Below are positions 6,113 to 12,843 of a stretch of 14,045 bases of DNA, piece by piece (the first letter of the stretch is position 1; the number at the start of each line of letters is the position of its first letter). Below the pieces are notes generated by a model. That model did not search any database, was not told the DNA's origin, and saw only the letters and a list, made by a program, of their open reading frames with translations. The stretch comes from CAZFHP01 sp964519365 (lineage in GTDB: Bacteria > Babelota > Babeliae > Babelales > RVW-14), in assembly GCA_964519365.1 (NCBI GenBank), contig CAZFHP010000037.1:1-14045 (forward strand). Direction: 5' to 3'. Both the position numbers and the translations under genes were made by a program.

Positions 6113-7795
6113 ATGACCCAAGAAAAAAAGAAAACTAAAAAAACAAAAAAAAGTTCTTTTAACTGGGTGAAAATAACAAGTATTGTTGGAGGTTCGTTTT
6201 TTCTTGTTTTCTTGATTTTAATAATTTTTGCCCCCCAGCCAAATTATAAGCATGGTTTTAAAACGCTATCTGATCTTGAAGCGCATGCTAAAACGCTTGA
6301 CGAGTGGCGTAAGATGGAAGGTAAAAATATTTTAAAGCCGAGTTTTGAAAAGTATTACAAAGAGAGCTTTGAGTTAACGTTTGGTCGAAAATTAGCAGGC
6401 AAAATTAGTTGGTTACGGTCACTTATTGGGCTAAAAAAAACGCCGATTTTTTCTGTGAGTTTTTTTAAAAACATTCTTGATCGTGTTAGGCTTTATCGAG
6501 AGAAGCAAAATTACAAAGGCGATTTTATACATAAAATTACGTTAAACCCTCAATCAAAAATAATTATTTTTGGGTCGATTCATGGTTCTTTTCATCAACT
6601 CGTTCGTTACTTAAGACAGTTAAACAAGCTTAATATTATTGATGAAAACTTAAAGATTCAAAGTCCAGATTATTATATTGCGAGCTTGGGTAACGGGCTA
6701 TTACGTTCGCCTTATACGTTAGAGACGTTTGGGCTGTTTTTGCGATTACTTGAACAAAATCCCGAGAATATTATTCACATGAAGGGAACCAATGCTTCGT
6801 TTGATTACTGGAAAAATAGGCACACGCTTGAGCGGGAATTAACGATTCGTGCTCGGCATTTATCAAAGTCTGAGATTCCATTATCAAAAGAAGTGCAGCA
6901 GTTTTTTGATTCTTTATCAATAACGTTGTACGCAACGATTCCGTTCCAGTCAGACAAGGTTTTAAATTATTTTAAATTAGCGCCATACATTCGAGATGAA
7001 AAGTTAAAAGGGTTGCTGGAAGATGTAACGTATGCAAAGTTTATAAAAGAGAAGACGGGTCAAAAGCTTGCATTTTTTGATTTGAAAAATCGTGCAGGTG
7101 AGCCGGATAGCGAAAGCGAAAATGTCATGCTTAAAGCGATTATTAGGGAGATTCGCAAGCGCGATGAATTTGTTCCCAATGATGGTTTGCGGCAGCTTCC
7201 ATCAGAAGAGGGGGTTCCTGCTTGGGCTGTCATGTCGTCTGCTATAGAGGCGATAAGAGTTCCCGCTAAGTTTTTTTATGATGCGTTTGCTATTGTTGAG
7301 CCGGGTAAGACGTTGGATCATTGGACTATTACGTTATACAATCGTGATATAAGAAACAAGAACGACTTGACGTTTAAAAAACGACAGAAATACTTTTTTA
7401 CGGGCTTAGATATTGGTCATGAGCCAGAGAGAAAACCTGAAAAAAAAGTCGTAAAAGAAGAAAAGAAAGTCGAAAAGAAAGTTGCGCCCGAGAAGATTGG
7501 GCTGGAAAAAGTTTTGGAACCGATAGAAGCAATGGCAAGTAAGTTAGAAGAGCTTACTGATAAGATTGGTTTGCTTGAAAATAAGATTCTTGAATTAGAG
7601 AACGAAGAAAAAGCAGAACTTGAAAAGAAAGCAGTTCCAGAGAAAACAGCAAAAAAAGAGAAGAAAGTCGAAAAGGTTGCAAAAGAAGAAGATAAAAATG
7701 TAGAAGAAAAGAAAGATGTAAAAGAAAAAGAAGTTTTGAAAAAGAAAGAAGTCGAAGAAAAAGTAGAGGAGAAAAAAGAAGAAAAAGAAGAATAA
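6113..7795 (+). CDS. membrane-anchored PPP-type phosphatase homolog, predicted inactive, with Lys/Glu coiled-coil tail
   Basis: 560 residues, starting 11 bases after the channel gene, with AGGGAG as ribosome-binding site. The Lys-rich N-terminus and a single membrane segment (19-41) predict a periplasmic body. Residues 148-230 align with calcineurin-like PPP phosphatases in order and spacing, but the metal motifs are altered: GDxHG is GSIHG (154-158), GDxxDRG is GNGLLRS (193-199), and GNHE is GTNA (225-228). Flanking family residues remain (PYTLETFGLFLRLLEQNPENI, then DYW...LERELTIRA). A later HGG motif is also absent, with APY in the likely place. Only the GxIHG histidine survives, so hydrolysis is unlikely and a binding or scaffold role more plausible. 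Residues 436-560 are a Lys/Glu-rich tail including a leucine heptad helix (about 463-505). Partner unknown; operon context suggests the channel. Confidence 0.65.
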   Translation: MTQEKKKTKKTKKSSFNWVKITSIVGGSFFLVFLILIIFAPQPNYKHGFKTLSDLEAHAKTLDEWRKMEGKNILKPSFEKYYKESFELTFGRKLAGKISWLRSLIGLKKTPIFSVSFFKNILDRVRLYREKQNYKGDFIHKITLNPQSKIIIFGSIHGSFHQLVRYLRQLNKLNIIDENLKIQSPDYYIASLGNGLLRSPYTLETFGLFLRLLEQNPENIIHMKGTNASFDYWKNRHTLERELTIRARHLSKSEIPLSKEVQQFFDSLSITLYATIPFQSDKVLNYFKLAPYIRDEKLKGLLEDVTYAKFIKEKTGQKLAFFDLKNRAGEPDSESENVMLKAIIREIRKRDEFVPNDGLRQLPSEEGVPAWAVMSSAIEAIRVPAKFFYDAFAIVEPGKTLDHWTITLYNRDIRNKNDLTFKKRQKYFFTGLDIGHEPERKPEKKVVKEEKKVEKKVAPEKIGLEKVLEPIEAMASKLEELTDKIGLLENKILELENEEKAELEKKAVPEKTAKKEKKVEKVAKEEDKNVEEKKDVKEKEVLKKKEVEEKVEEKKEEKEE

Positions 7796-7846
7796 GATAA
7801 GATATGTGTTACGATTATATGGTGACGGAAACGAGAGGGAGATGTC

Positions 7847-10030
7847 ATGAAGGGAATAAAAGCCCTATCTTTATTACTGTTTTTTGTAATGCTTGCAAGT
7901 GTGCAAGCTGGTGGTAAATCAAAGAAAAAAAAGCCTTGTGGTAAAAAAGGCAAACCAACGTTTATAGACAAAAAAAAGAAAGCAAAGAAAAAGAGTAAAA
8001 CAAGCTTCATGAGGATGAAAACTAAAGATATGGAATGTTGGTTTAAGGGGCGCATACGGGAAGACTACTTTTATTACGATGGCCCACTAACGCTTCGTCA
8101 CGACTTAGATGATGAATATGCTTATTTCAGAAATCGCCTTGAATTACAATGGTACTTACAGCAGGGTAAGAAAAAGTATGGCAAGCCGTCTTCAGAAGCT
8201 GGAGTAAAGGTTTCGCATTATGGCTTATGGCAGGTTGATTCAAACTATGTTAAGTTATCACCAGAAGAAACAACGTTAAGTAGTCTTGATGGTGCGGTAA
8301 CGGGGAATAGTCATACGCATAATAATATTCTCCCATTAATGTATATGGAAGATGCCTGGTTCAAAATTAATTTTGATGCATTTGTAAAATGCTTTAAGAA
8401 ACATCCAGTTTCACTTAAGGCCGGGTATTTTATGTACTGGGTTGGCCGCGGCCTTTCGCTTGGTGCGCATGATGATATGGCTCTGACGTATGGTGGTTGG
8501 GGTGGAGAAAGCGGATTCTTCCGTTTCCCTACCATGCCTCCAGGAATATTACTTAGAATTGGTTTGACGAAGCATCTTACGTGGGATCTGTATTACAATA
8601 AATGGCGAGAGTTTAGTGATGGACCAGAAATGGTTTGGCAGAATACGGCGTACAAGCATCATTTGTATGGCCCTGGCCCAAATCGTGGCCGACATAAAGA
8701 CCGTGATACATGGATGACAAAGTTTAAGTACAAAAACAGTTCTAAAAAGTTTGGTAAGTTTTATGTAGAGCCTTACTTTATTTACACCAACTCTCCAGAA
8801 CAAAAAGTTGAAGTTGCTGCTGACGCCAAAGCAAAATTAGGCACAGTTGGGTTAGTTTGGGATCATACGTACAAAGGGTTTAATATCAATATGGAAGGTG
8901 CTGTGCAGTTTGGGCATCAGCACATGCTTGGGATTGATAGGAATGAGATAGAGCTTTCTCGTAGTAAGACACTTGGCCAAGTGCAGGAACGCTTTAGCCA
9001 TGTTTTCTTCGAAGCGCCAGTGACGAGTGGTTTGAGAACGGCATTCCCTAAGGGTACATTTCCTGACAAAGTTCCTGTAAGAAGAACGACAAAAAACACA
9101 GATCTTTTAGAGCTTGTTAATAAGTCTTTCAATAGAGGGGTTACTCGTAACAATAAACCTATTGTCGAATCAGAAGGTGGTCCAGAAGTTAAAGTTGTTG
9201 ATCCAAAAGATAATGCTGAAAAGCGTATTTTCAACTCAGACTTTTTTGGTAACCCTCGATTCAGAAAACCTCAAAAGCTTGATTATCAAGGTTTGATGGG
9301 TATTGTTGATATGGGTTACACGTTCAAGAAAGCCCCTCTTAAATTGGGTGCAGCAGCAGGGTACATTGGCGGTGATTCATATCCATACAATGGTAATGAA
9401 AAAGGTGAACTTAGTGATCGTTCGTATAAAACGTTTATCGCACAACGTGGTTTCTATCTTCCAAAACACGTTTATCCAGTATTGATGTTTGAACGACTTG
9501 TTATTGGGCGTCCGCTTAATATACGTTATAAGAACTTGGTTGCGAGAAATAATTTCCGTGATTATTCGAATATCCAGTATCTTGGTGCTAGTTTGACCTG
9601 GTATCCATTAAAGAATCGCAGAAAGATGAAAGTTAATCCTAACGTGATTTGCTATTGGGAAGTTGGGTCTGTTTATAAGTGGGATAAAGATCCTGCTACA
9701 GGCAAGCATCCAGATGCAGCTATTGAATTACAAATAAATGAAGGACGAAAAGAGTTAGGCTTTACTGGTTGGACGAGTAAAGACAAGGCAAGTAAATTCT
9801 TAGGAACAGAACTTAACCTTGCGTTTGATTACTTTATGCTTCCAACCGCTCGTGTTTACTTCAGAGGTTATGCATTCTTTGCCGGTCAGATATACAAAGA
9901 TCTTGATGGGCAGCCAAATGAGTTTGGCCTACGCTTCTTAAAAGCGGGAGAAGAGAAAAAGATTAAGGCTTATGGGCAAGGACATAGCACGATGATTGGT
10001 TTCTATACAGGTATAGATTATAAGTTCTAA
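7847..10030 (+). CDS. outer-membrane beta-barrel protein, porin/alginate-export-like
   Basis: 727 residues. ATG 7847 is preceded by GAGAGGGAG. Residues 1-21 are a signal peptide ending in SVQA. Residues 24-52 are a Lys-rich stretch. From residue 64 onward, alternating aromatic strands predominate (FKGRIREDYFYYDG, YAYFRNRLELQWYLQQ). YMEDAWFKI followed by VSLKAGYFMYWVGRGLSLGA resembles the strand-turn pattern of alginate-export and related porins, where a LEDAW strand precedes a GR-q-slG strand. The protein ends GIDYKF, and a C-terminal Phe is typical of proteins assembled by the BAM machinery. A long polar segment (about 360-480) may be an extracellular or periplasmic loop. It is the last gene of the operon, 51 bases after the phosphatase homolog and just before a strong terminator. 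It could admit the ligand sensed by the binding protein. The substrate is unknown, and exact family membership is less sure than the barrel fold. Confidence 0.7.
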   Translation: MKGIKALSLLLFFVMLASVQAGGKSKKKKPCGKKGKPTFIDKKKKAKKKSKTSFMRMKTKDMECWFKGRIREDYFYYDGPLTLRHDLDDEYAYFRNRLELQWYLQQGKKKYGKPSSEAGVKVSHYGLWQVDSNYVKLSPEETTLSSLDGAVTGNSHTHNNILPLMYMEDAWFKINFDAFVKCFKKHPVSLKAGYFMYWVGRGLSLGAHDDMALTYGGWGGESGFFRFPTMPPGILLRIGLTKHLTWDLYYNKWREFSDGPEMVWQNTAYKHHLYGPGPNRGRHKDRDTWMTKFKYKNSSKKFGKFYVEPYFIYTNSPEQKVEVAADAKAKLGTVGLVWDHTYKGFNINMEGAVQFGHQHMLGIDRNEIELSRSKTLGQVQERFSHVFFEAPVTSGLRTAFPKGTFPDKVPVRRTTKNTDLLELVNKSFNRGVTRNNKPIVESEGGPEVKVVDPKDNAEKRIFNSDFFGNPRFRKPQKLDYQGLMGIVDMGYTFKKAPLKLGAAAGYIGGDSYPYNGNEKGELSDRSYKTFIAQRGFYLPKHVYPVLMFERLVIGRPLNIRYKNLVARNNFRDYSNIQYLGASLTWYPLKNRRKMKVNPNVICYWEVGSVYKWDKDPATGKHPDAAIELQINEGRKELGFTGWTSKDKASKFLGTELNLAFDYFMLPTARVYFRGYAFFAGQIYKDLDGQPNEFGLRFLKAGEEKKIKAYGQGHSTMIGFYTGIDYKF

Positions 10031-10062
10031 CGTTGTTTTCTAAAGTGTTTTAATGTACGAAG

Positions 10063-10087
10063 GAGCCCCCTAACGGGGGCTCTTTTT
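10063..10087 (+). terminator. intrinsic terminator of the four-gene operon
   Basis: GAGCCCCC (10063-10070), loop TAAC, GGGGGCTC (10075-10082), then TTTTT (10083-10087). It is a perfect 8-bp GC-rich stem with a T-run, 33 bases past the stop codon of the barrel gene. It serves the plus strand; there is no A-run on the left side that would make it bidirectional. Confidence 0.93.
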
Positions 10088-10131
10088 GTGTGGCAGGATT
10101 TATGACGATTTGGAGTTTGATAGTTACGTAT

Positions 10132-10178
10132 TTGTCTGAACCACGATTTACATGATTGGTAGGATTTACAGGATTTTG
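10132..10178 (+). repeat. interspersed repeat, copy 2 (TTGTCTGAACCA family)
   Basis: It begins TTGTCTGAACCACGATT and continues with GATTT/AGGATTT motifs (GATTTACATGATT, AGGATTTACAGGATTTT). The opening matches the minus-strand copy at 3486-3524. A further CAGGATTTATGACGATTT just upstream (10094-10111) suggests additional degenerate units. It lies between the operon terminator and the 3' end of the converging uppS gene. Confidence 0.6.
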
Positions 10179-10212
10179 ATGACAAAGCATCGAATAACAA
10201 TAAAATATTTTT

Positions 10213-10965
10213 TCACTTGCCAAAGTTACGTTTTTGGTTGCGAAAGAACGTAACAGCGTTAGCCAGATCTTCTTCATTAATGTCAGGAAAGAGTTTTCCT
10301 GAAAAATAAAACTCACTAAAAATTGATTGCCAGAGCATGAAACGTGATAAGTGTGTTGACCCTGTTCGTATGATTATATCTGGATTAGGGTGTTTTTGAT
10401 TTCCAGTGAACATCATGTTGCTTATTGTTTGATAATCCAGTGTCTTTAGATCTATATCTTGTTTGACGATTTTTTTGATCGCACAAGCGATTTCATCGTG
10501 GCTACTATAGTCCATTGCAAGGTTGCACGTATGAGTTGTATTTTTTTGTGTTGATGATTGTGCAAAGTCTATTTTTTCTTGTAAAAATTTAGGAAATCGA
10601 CTTTTATGTCCCAAGTGCATAATCTTCCCGTTAAATGTTTGAGCAAGGGGTAAGATTGCATCTATTATTTGGTTGAGAATCGACATTAGGTATGCAACTT
10701 CGTATTTTGACCGTTCCCAGTTGTTCGTTGCAAAGCACCAGATGGTAACCGTATGAACACCGTTGGCCCATAATGTTTTGACGATATTGGGAATAACTTC
10801 AAGGGCGCCCTTGCGGTGCCCCTCTTTTTTAGGCACACTATTTTTTTTGGCCCATCGGCGACAACCGTCGGCGCTTATCGCTACATGGTTGATCCCAGCA
10901 CACTGTTCTGGTGTAAGTATGTTTGTATGAGTGCTTGGTACACATGTGTTTTCTTTTTTTATCAT
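10213..10965 (-). CDS. undecaprenyl pyrophosphate synthase paralog with altered active site
   Basis: 250 residues, the usual length of the cis-prenyltransferase (UppS) family, which extends farnesyl pyrophosphate with isopentenyl pyrophosphate to make the lipid carrier of cell-wall synthesis. Recognisable motifs: HVAISADGCRRWAKK (28-41, family HVAxIMDGNGRWAK), GHRKG (49-53), ATNNWERS (79-86), RTGSTHLSRFMLWQ (200-213) and SEFYF. The catalytic Asp (D33), R37, R85, R200 and E218 are kept. The Asn of DGN is Cys, and the second Arg of the RTGxxxR pyrophosphate-binding loop is lost, apparently by a one-residue deletion. It may therefore have reduced or changed activity compared with the paralog at 11879-12646. 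It starts 20 bases after the methyltransferase stop, with GGGGAAAGGG as ribosome-binding site, so the two genes are probably co-transcribed. Confidence 0.8.
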   Translation of the reverse strand: MIKKENTCVPSTHTNILTPEQCAGINHVAISADGCRRWAKKNSVPKKEGHRKGALEVIPNIVKTLWANGVHTVTIWCFATNNWERSKYEVAYLMSILNQIIDAILPLAQTFNGKIMHLGHKSRFPKFLQEKIDFAQSSTQKNTTHTCNLAMDYSSHDEIACAIKKIVKQDIDLKTLDYQTISNMMFTGNQKHPNPDIIIRTGSTHLSRFMLWQSIFSEFYFSGKLFPDINEEDLANAVTFFRNQKRNFGK

Positions 10966-10985
10966 GATCCCTTTCCCCGATTATT

Positions 10986-11765
10986 TTATTTTTTAAAGAC
11001 AATAAGTGTTCGTGTTTCTGGATGTGATTTAAGTGTGTATGACGATGAAAAATATTTTTTACTTGTTTCTAAAACGGTTTCAAGTCGATAATATTTTTTA
11101 TAGCTTTGATAGCGGGCTACAAGTTTTTCATAGACGTCTTGATCGGCAAAAAACGATGGGTTTGAAAGAGCAGATGCATTTTGATCTTTGTCTGAGACAA
11201 ATTCTAACACGAGTGTGTTTTTTGTTAAGGTTGCGAGCGTTTCGAGTATTTGTTCAAGAGAGAGATTGTTAAAAAAAACTAGGTGATGAATAAGAGCTAA
11301 ACAAAGAACGACGTCTGATTGAAGCAGAGTAATGGTTTCTTCTTTGTAGAAATATTTTGATTTTTGTTTTTGTTGGAGTTTCTTTTTGTATTTTTCTTTC
11401 ATTTTAACGAGATCTTGAAATGGCAGAAGCAGTGGGGTTATATTGGCATTATATTTTTGAGCATATTCGATTATGGGAGCAATAATTTTTTTATCGATAT
11501 CTGTTGCAATAACGTGAGCTCCCAGTTTTTCGGCGAGTATTGAAAACCATCCGGTGCACGCTCCAAGATCTAAAACCTGAGAAGGCTTGATTGCATTAAG
11601 TATGTGAAATACATTTTTTTGTTTTACTTTCCATTTTGATTGTTCAGTGATTGAAAAGTCTTCTTGTTTTTTTTTGTAGTATGAAAGATGATATGATGGT
11701 CCTGTATAGATGCTATCGTTATCTTTGTGCTCGGTTATATTTTTGGTAGAATTTTTATTTTCCAT
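10986..11765 (-). CDS. class I SAM-dependent methyltransferase
   Basis: 259 residues from ATG 11765. An in-frame ATG at 11807 would add 14 residues, but AAAGGGGG stands at ideal distance only before 11765. Motif I is VLDLGACTGWFS (64-75), followed by AHVIATDID (83-91) carrying the acidic residue that binds the SAM ribose, and DVVLCLALIHHLVF (151-164) as the motif IV/V region. LVLEFVSDKDQ (186-196) and a closing RTLIVFKK resemble stand-alone bacterial methyltransferases of the type in which IHHL, EFV and a final RTL strand recur. The substrate cannot be told. A Lys-rich stretch (121-141) interrupts the Rossmann fold. Its place between two prenyl-transferase paralogs and 20 bases upstream of one suggests a link to lipid-carrier or envelope metabolism, by inference only. 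Confidence 0.8.
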   Translation of the reverse strand: MENKNSTKNITEHKDNDSIYTGPSYHLSYYKKKQEDFSITEQSKWKVKQKNVFHILNAIKPSQVLDLGACTGWFSILAEKLGAHVIATDIDKKIIAPIIEYAQKYNANITPLLLPFQDLVKMKEKYKKKLQQKQKSKYFYKEETITLLQSDVVLCLALIHHLVFFNNLSLEQILETLATLTKNTLVLEFVSDKDQNASALSNPSFFADQDVYEKLVARYQSYKKYYRLETVLETSKKYFSSSYTLKSHPETRTLIVFKK

Positions 11766-11770
11766 GACTG

Positions 11771-11778
11771 CCCCCTTT
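11771..11778 (-). promoter_or_regulatory. ribosome-binding site fixing the methyltransferase start
   Basis: On the minus strand this reads AAAGGGGG, five bases before ATG 11765. The alternative upstream ATG (11807) has no purine-rich site before it. Confidence 0.75.
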
Positions 11779-11806
11779 GAAAATTCCGCCCTGTATATTT
11801 GGTACA

Positions 11807-11830
11807 ATTTTCTATAAAAGACTTAGCACA
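11807..11830 (-). promoter_or_regulatory. leader block upstream of the methyltransferase, shared with uppS
   Basis: On the minus strand this 24-base block contains TGCTAAGT and ATAGAAAAT. The same block occurs at 12681-12704 upstream of the other uppS gene, with 20 of 24 positions identical and partial similarity continuing further upstream. TGTGCT would be a weak -10 box with TTTCTA as a poor -35 box 17 bases away. It may be a duplicated promoter region or a common regulator site. Confidence 0.5.
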
Positions 11831-11878
11831 AAAGATATCTATAACGATAGAAAACAATAAAATACGATAAAATTTGGT

Positions 11879-12646
11879 TTAAACAAAAGCATACTTACGT
11901 TTTTGCGTATGAAAAAACATAAGAGCTTTATGTATTTCTTGTTCGTCAAGTTCTGGGAACATTTTGTCTGAAAAGTAATATTCGCTTGTTCGTGATTGCC
12001 AGAGCATGAATCCCGATGAACGAGGAGCTGAACCTGTTCTGATAATTAAATCAGGGTTTGGATAACGTTGTTTGTGTGTAAACATTAGGGTGCTTATTGT
12101 TTCATGTGTAAGTGTGTTGATATCGATGTTTTGATCGACAATTGTTTTGATTGCACAGGCTATTTCGTCATGGCCACTATAATCGATTGCAAGATTGCAT
12201 GTATGTGTTGTGTTTGTTCGTGTAATATTTTCTGTGTGTTTGATTTTTTTTTGTAAAAACTTTGGAATGCGATCTTTGCGGCCTAAATGGCAGATGTTGC
12301 CATTGTGTTTTTGTGCAGTGGGTATAAGTGCGTCAATCATGTGATCATAAATCGACATGAGATACGATGTTTCTTCTTGAGATCGATTCCAATTTTCCGT
12401 TGAAAAGCACCAGATCGTAACGGTATGGATATTATTAGCCCAAAGCATGGGAAGTACTTTGGGAACGATTTCGAAAAAGCCTTTTTTGTGCCCGTCTATT
12501 GGTTGTAGCTTTTTTTTCTTTGCCCAGCGTCTGTTCCCGTCAGCGATAAATGCGATGTGATTTATTCCTAAGCACTGTTCTGGTGTGAGTATGTTGGTAT
12601 TGTTGGTACAATAGCTTGATTTATGTATTTTTTCTTTTTTTATCAT
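11879..12646 (-). CDS. uppS: undecaprenyl pyrophosphate synthase (cis-prenyltransferase)
   Basis: 255 residues, normal family length. It makes undecaprenyl pyrophosphate, the C55 carrier precursor for peptidoglycan and surface polysaccharide, at the cytoplasmic face of the membrane. Motifs: HIAFIADGNRRWAKK (30-44) with catalytic D36 and N38, GHKKG (52-56), FSTENWNRS (81-89), IRTGSAPRSSGFMLWQ (202-217) with both arginines R203 and R209, and SEYYF with E222. All key family residues that I can place are present, so this is the likely housekeeping enzyme. It shares its opening MIKKE, NILTPEQC and the ribosome-binding leader GGGATCATGATAAAAAAAG with the paralog at 10213-10965, indicating duplication. 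It is the first gene of the minus-strand run and is followed by a separate leader block for the methyltransferase. Confidence 0.9.
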   Translation of the reverse strand: MIKKEKIHKSSYCTNNTNILTPEQCLGINHIAFIADGNRRWAKKKKLQPIDGHKKGFFEIVPKVLPMLWANNIHTVTIWCFSTENWNRSQEETSYLMSIYDHMIDALIPTAQKHNGNICHLGRKDRIPKFLQKKIKHTENITRTNTTHTCNLAIDYSGHDEIACAIKTIVDQNIDINTLTHETISTLMFTHKQRYPNPDLIIRTGSAPRSSGFMLWQSRTSEYYFSDKMFPELDEQEIHKALMFFHTQKRKYAFV

Positions 12647-12698
12647 GATCCCGCCCCCGACTCATAATGTTATGGATGTTATTTTCTATGACATACTT

Positions 12699-12727
12699 AG
12701 CATAAAAAATATGTGTGAGGCTATAAA
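12699..12727 (-). promoter_or_regulatory. probable sigma70-type promoter of uppS
   Basis: On the minus strand, TTTATA (-35; 12722-12727) and TATGCT (-10; 12699-12704) are separated by 17 bases, about 53 bases upstream of ATG 12646. The -10 box overlaps the block shared with the methyltransferase leader. Confidence 0.5.
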
Positions 12728-12780
12728 ATATAAAAAGTTATTTTGATTGGTGTTTAAAAAAGGCACAAATGGTTCTGTGA

Positions 12781-12818
12781 AAAAAGAGCCCCAGCTTAAA
12801 AAAACTAAAGCTGGGGCG
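12781..12818 (-). terminator. intrinsic terminator of the fasciclin-domain gene
   Basis: A perfect 10-bp stem, GCCCCAGCTT (12789-12798) with AAGCTGGGGC (12809-12818), has a 10-base loop. On the minus strand it is followed by CTCTTTTTT (complement of 12781-12789). It lies 26 bases past the stop codon of the 12844-13593 gene. Confidence 0.92.
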
Positions 12819-12843
12819 AAAGTATATGATTATTTTTATGGGT

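Noticed and set aside
7417..8055. Long minus-strand open frame of 212 codons
   Set aside because: It is the antisense of the A/G-rich Lys/Glu tail of the phosphatase homolog, which produces a Phe/Ser-rich translation without stops. It has no ribosome-binding site and runs against the operon.
10816..11272. Plus-strand open frames opposite the minus-strand uppS and methyltransferase genes
   Set aside because: These are short shadows without ribosome-binding sites, overlapping genes with clear family motifs on the other strand.
11766..11807. Upstream ATG at 11807 for the methyltransferase
   Set aside because: No Shine-Dalgarno site precedes it, and it lies inside the leader block shared with uppS; AAAGGGGG points to ATG 11765.
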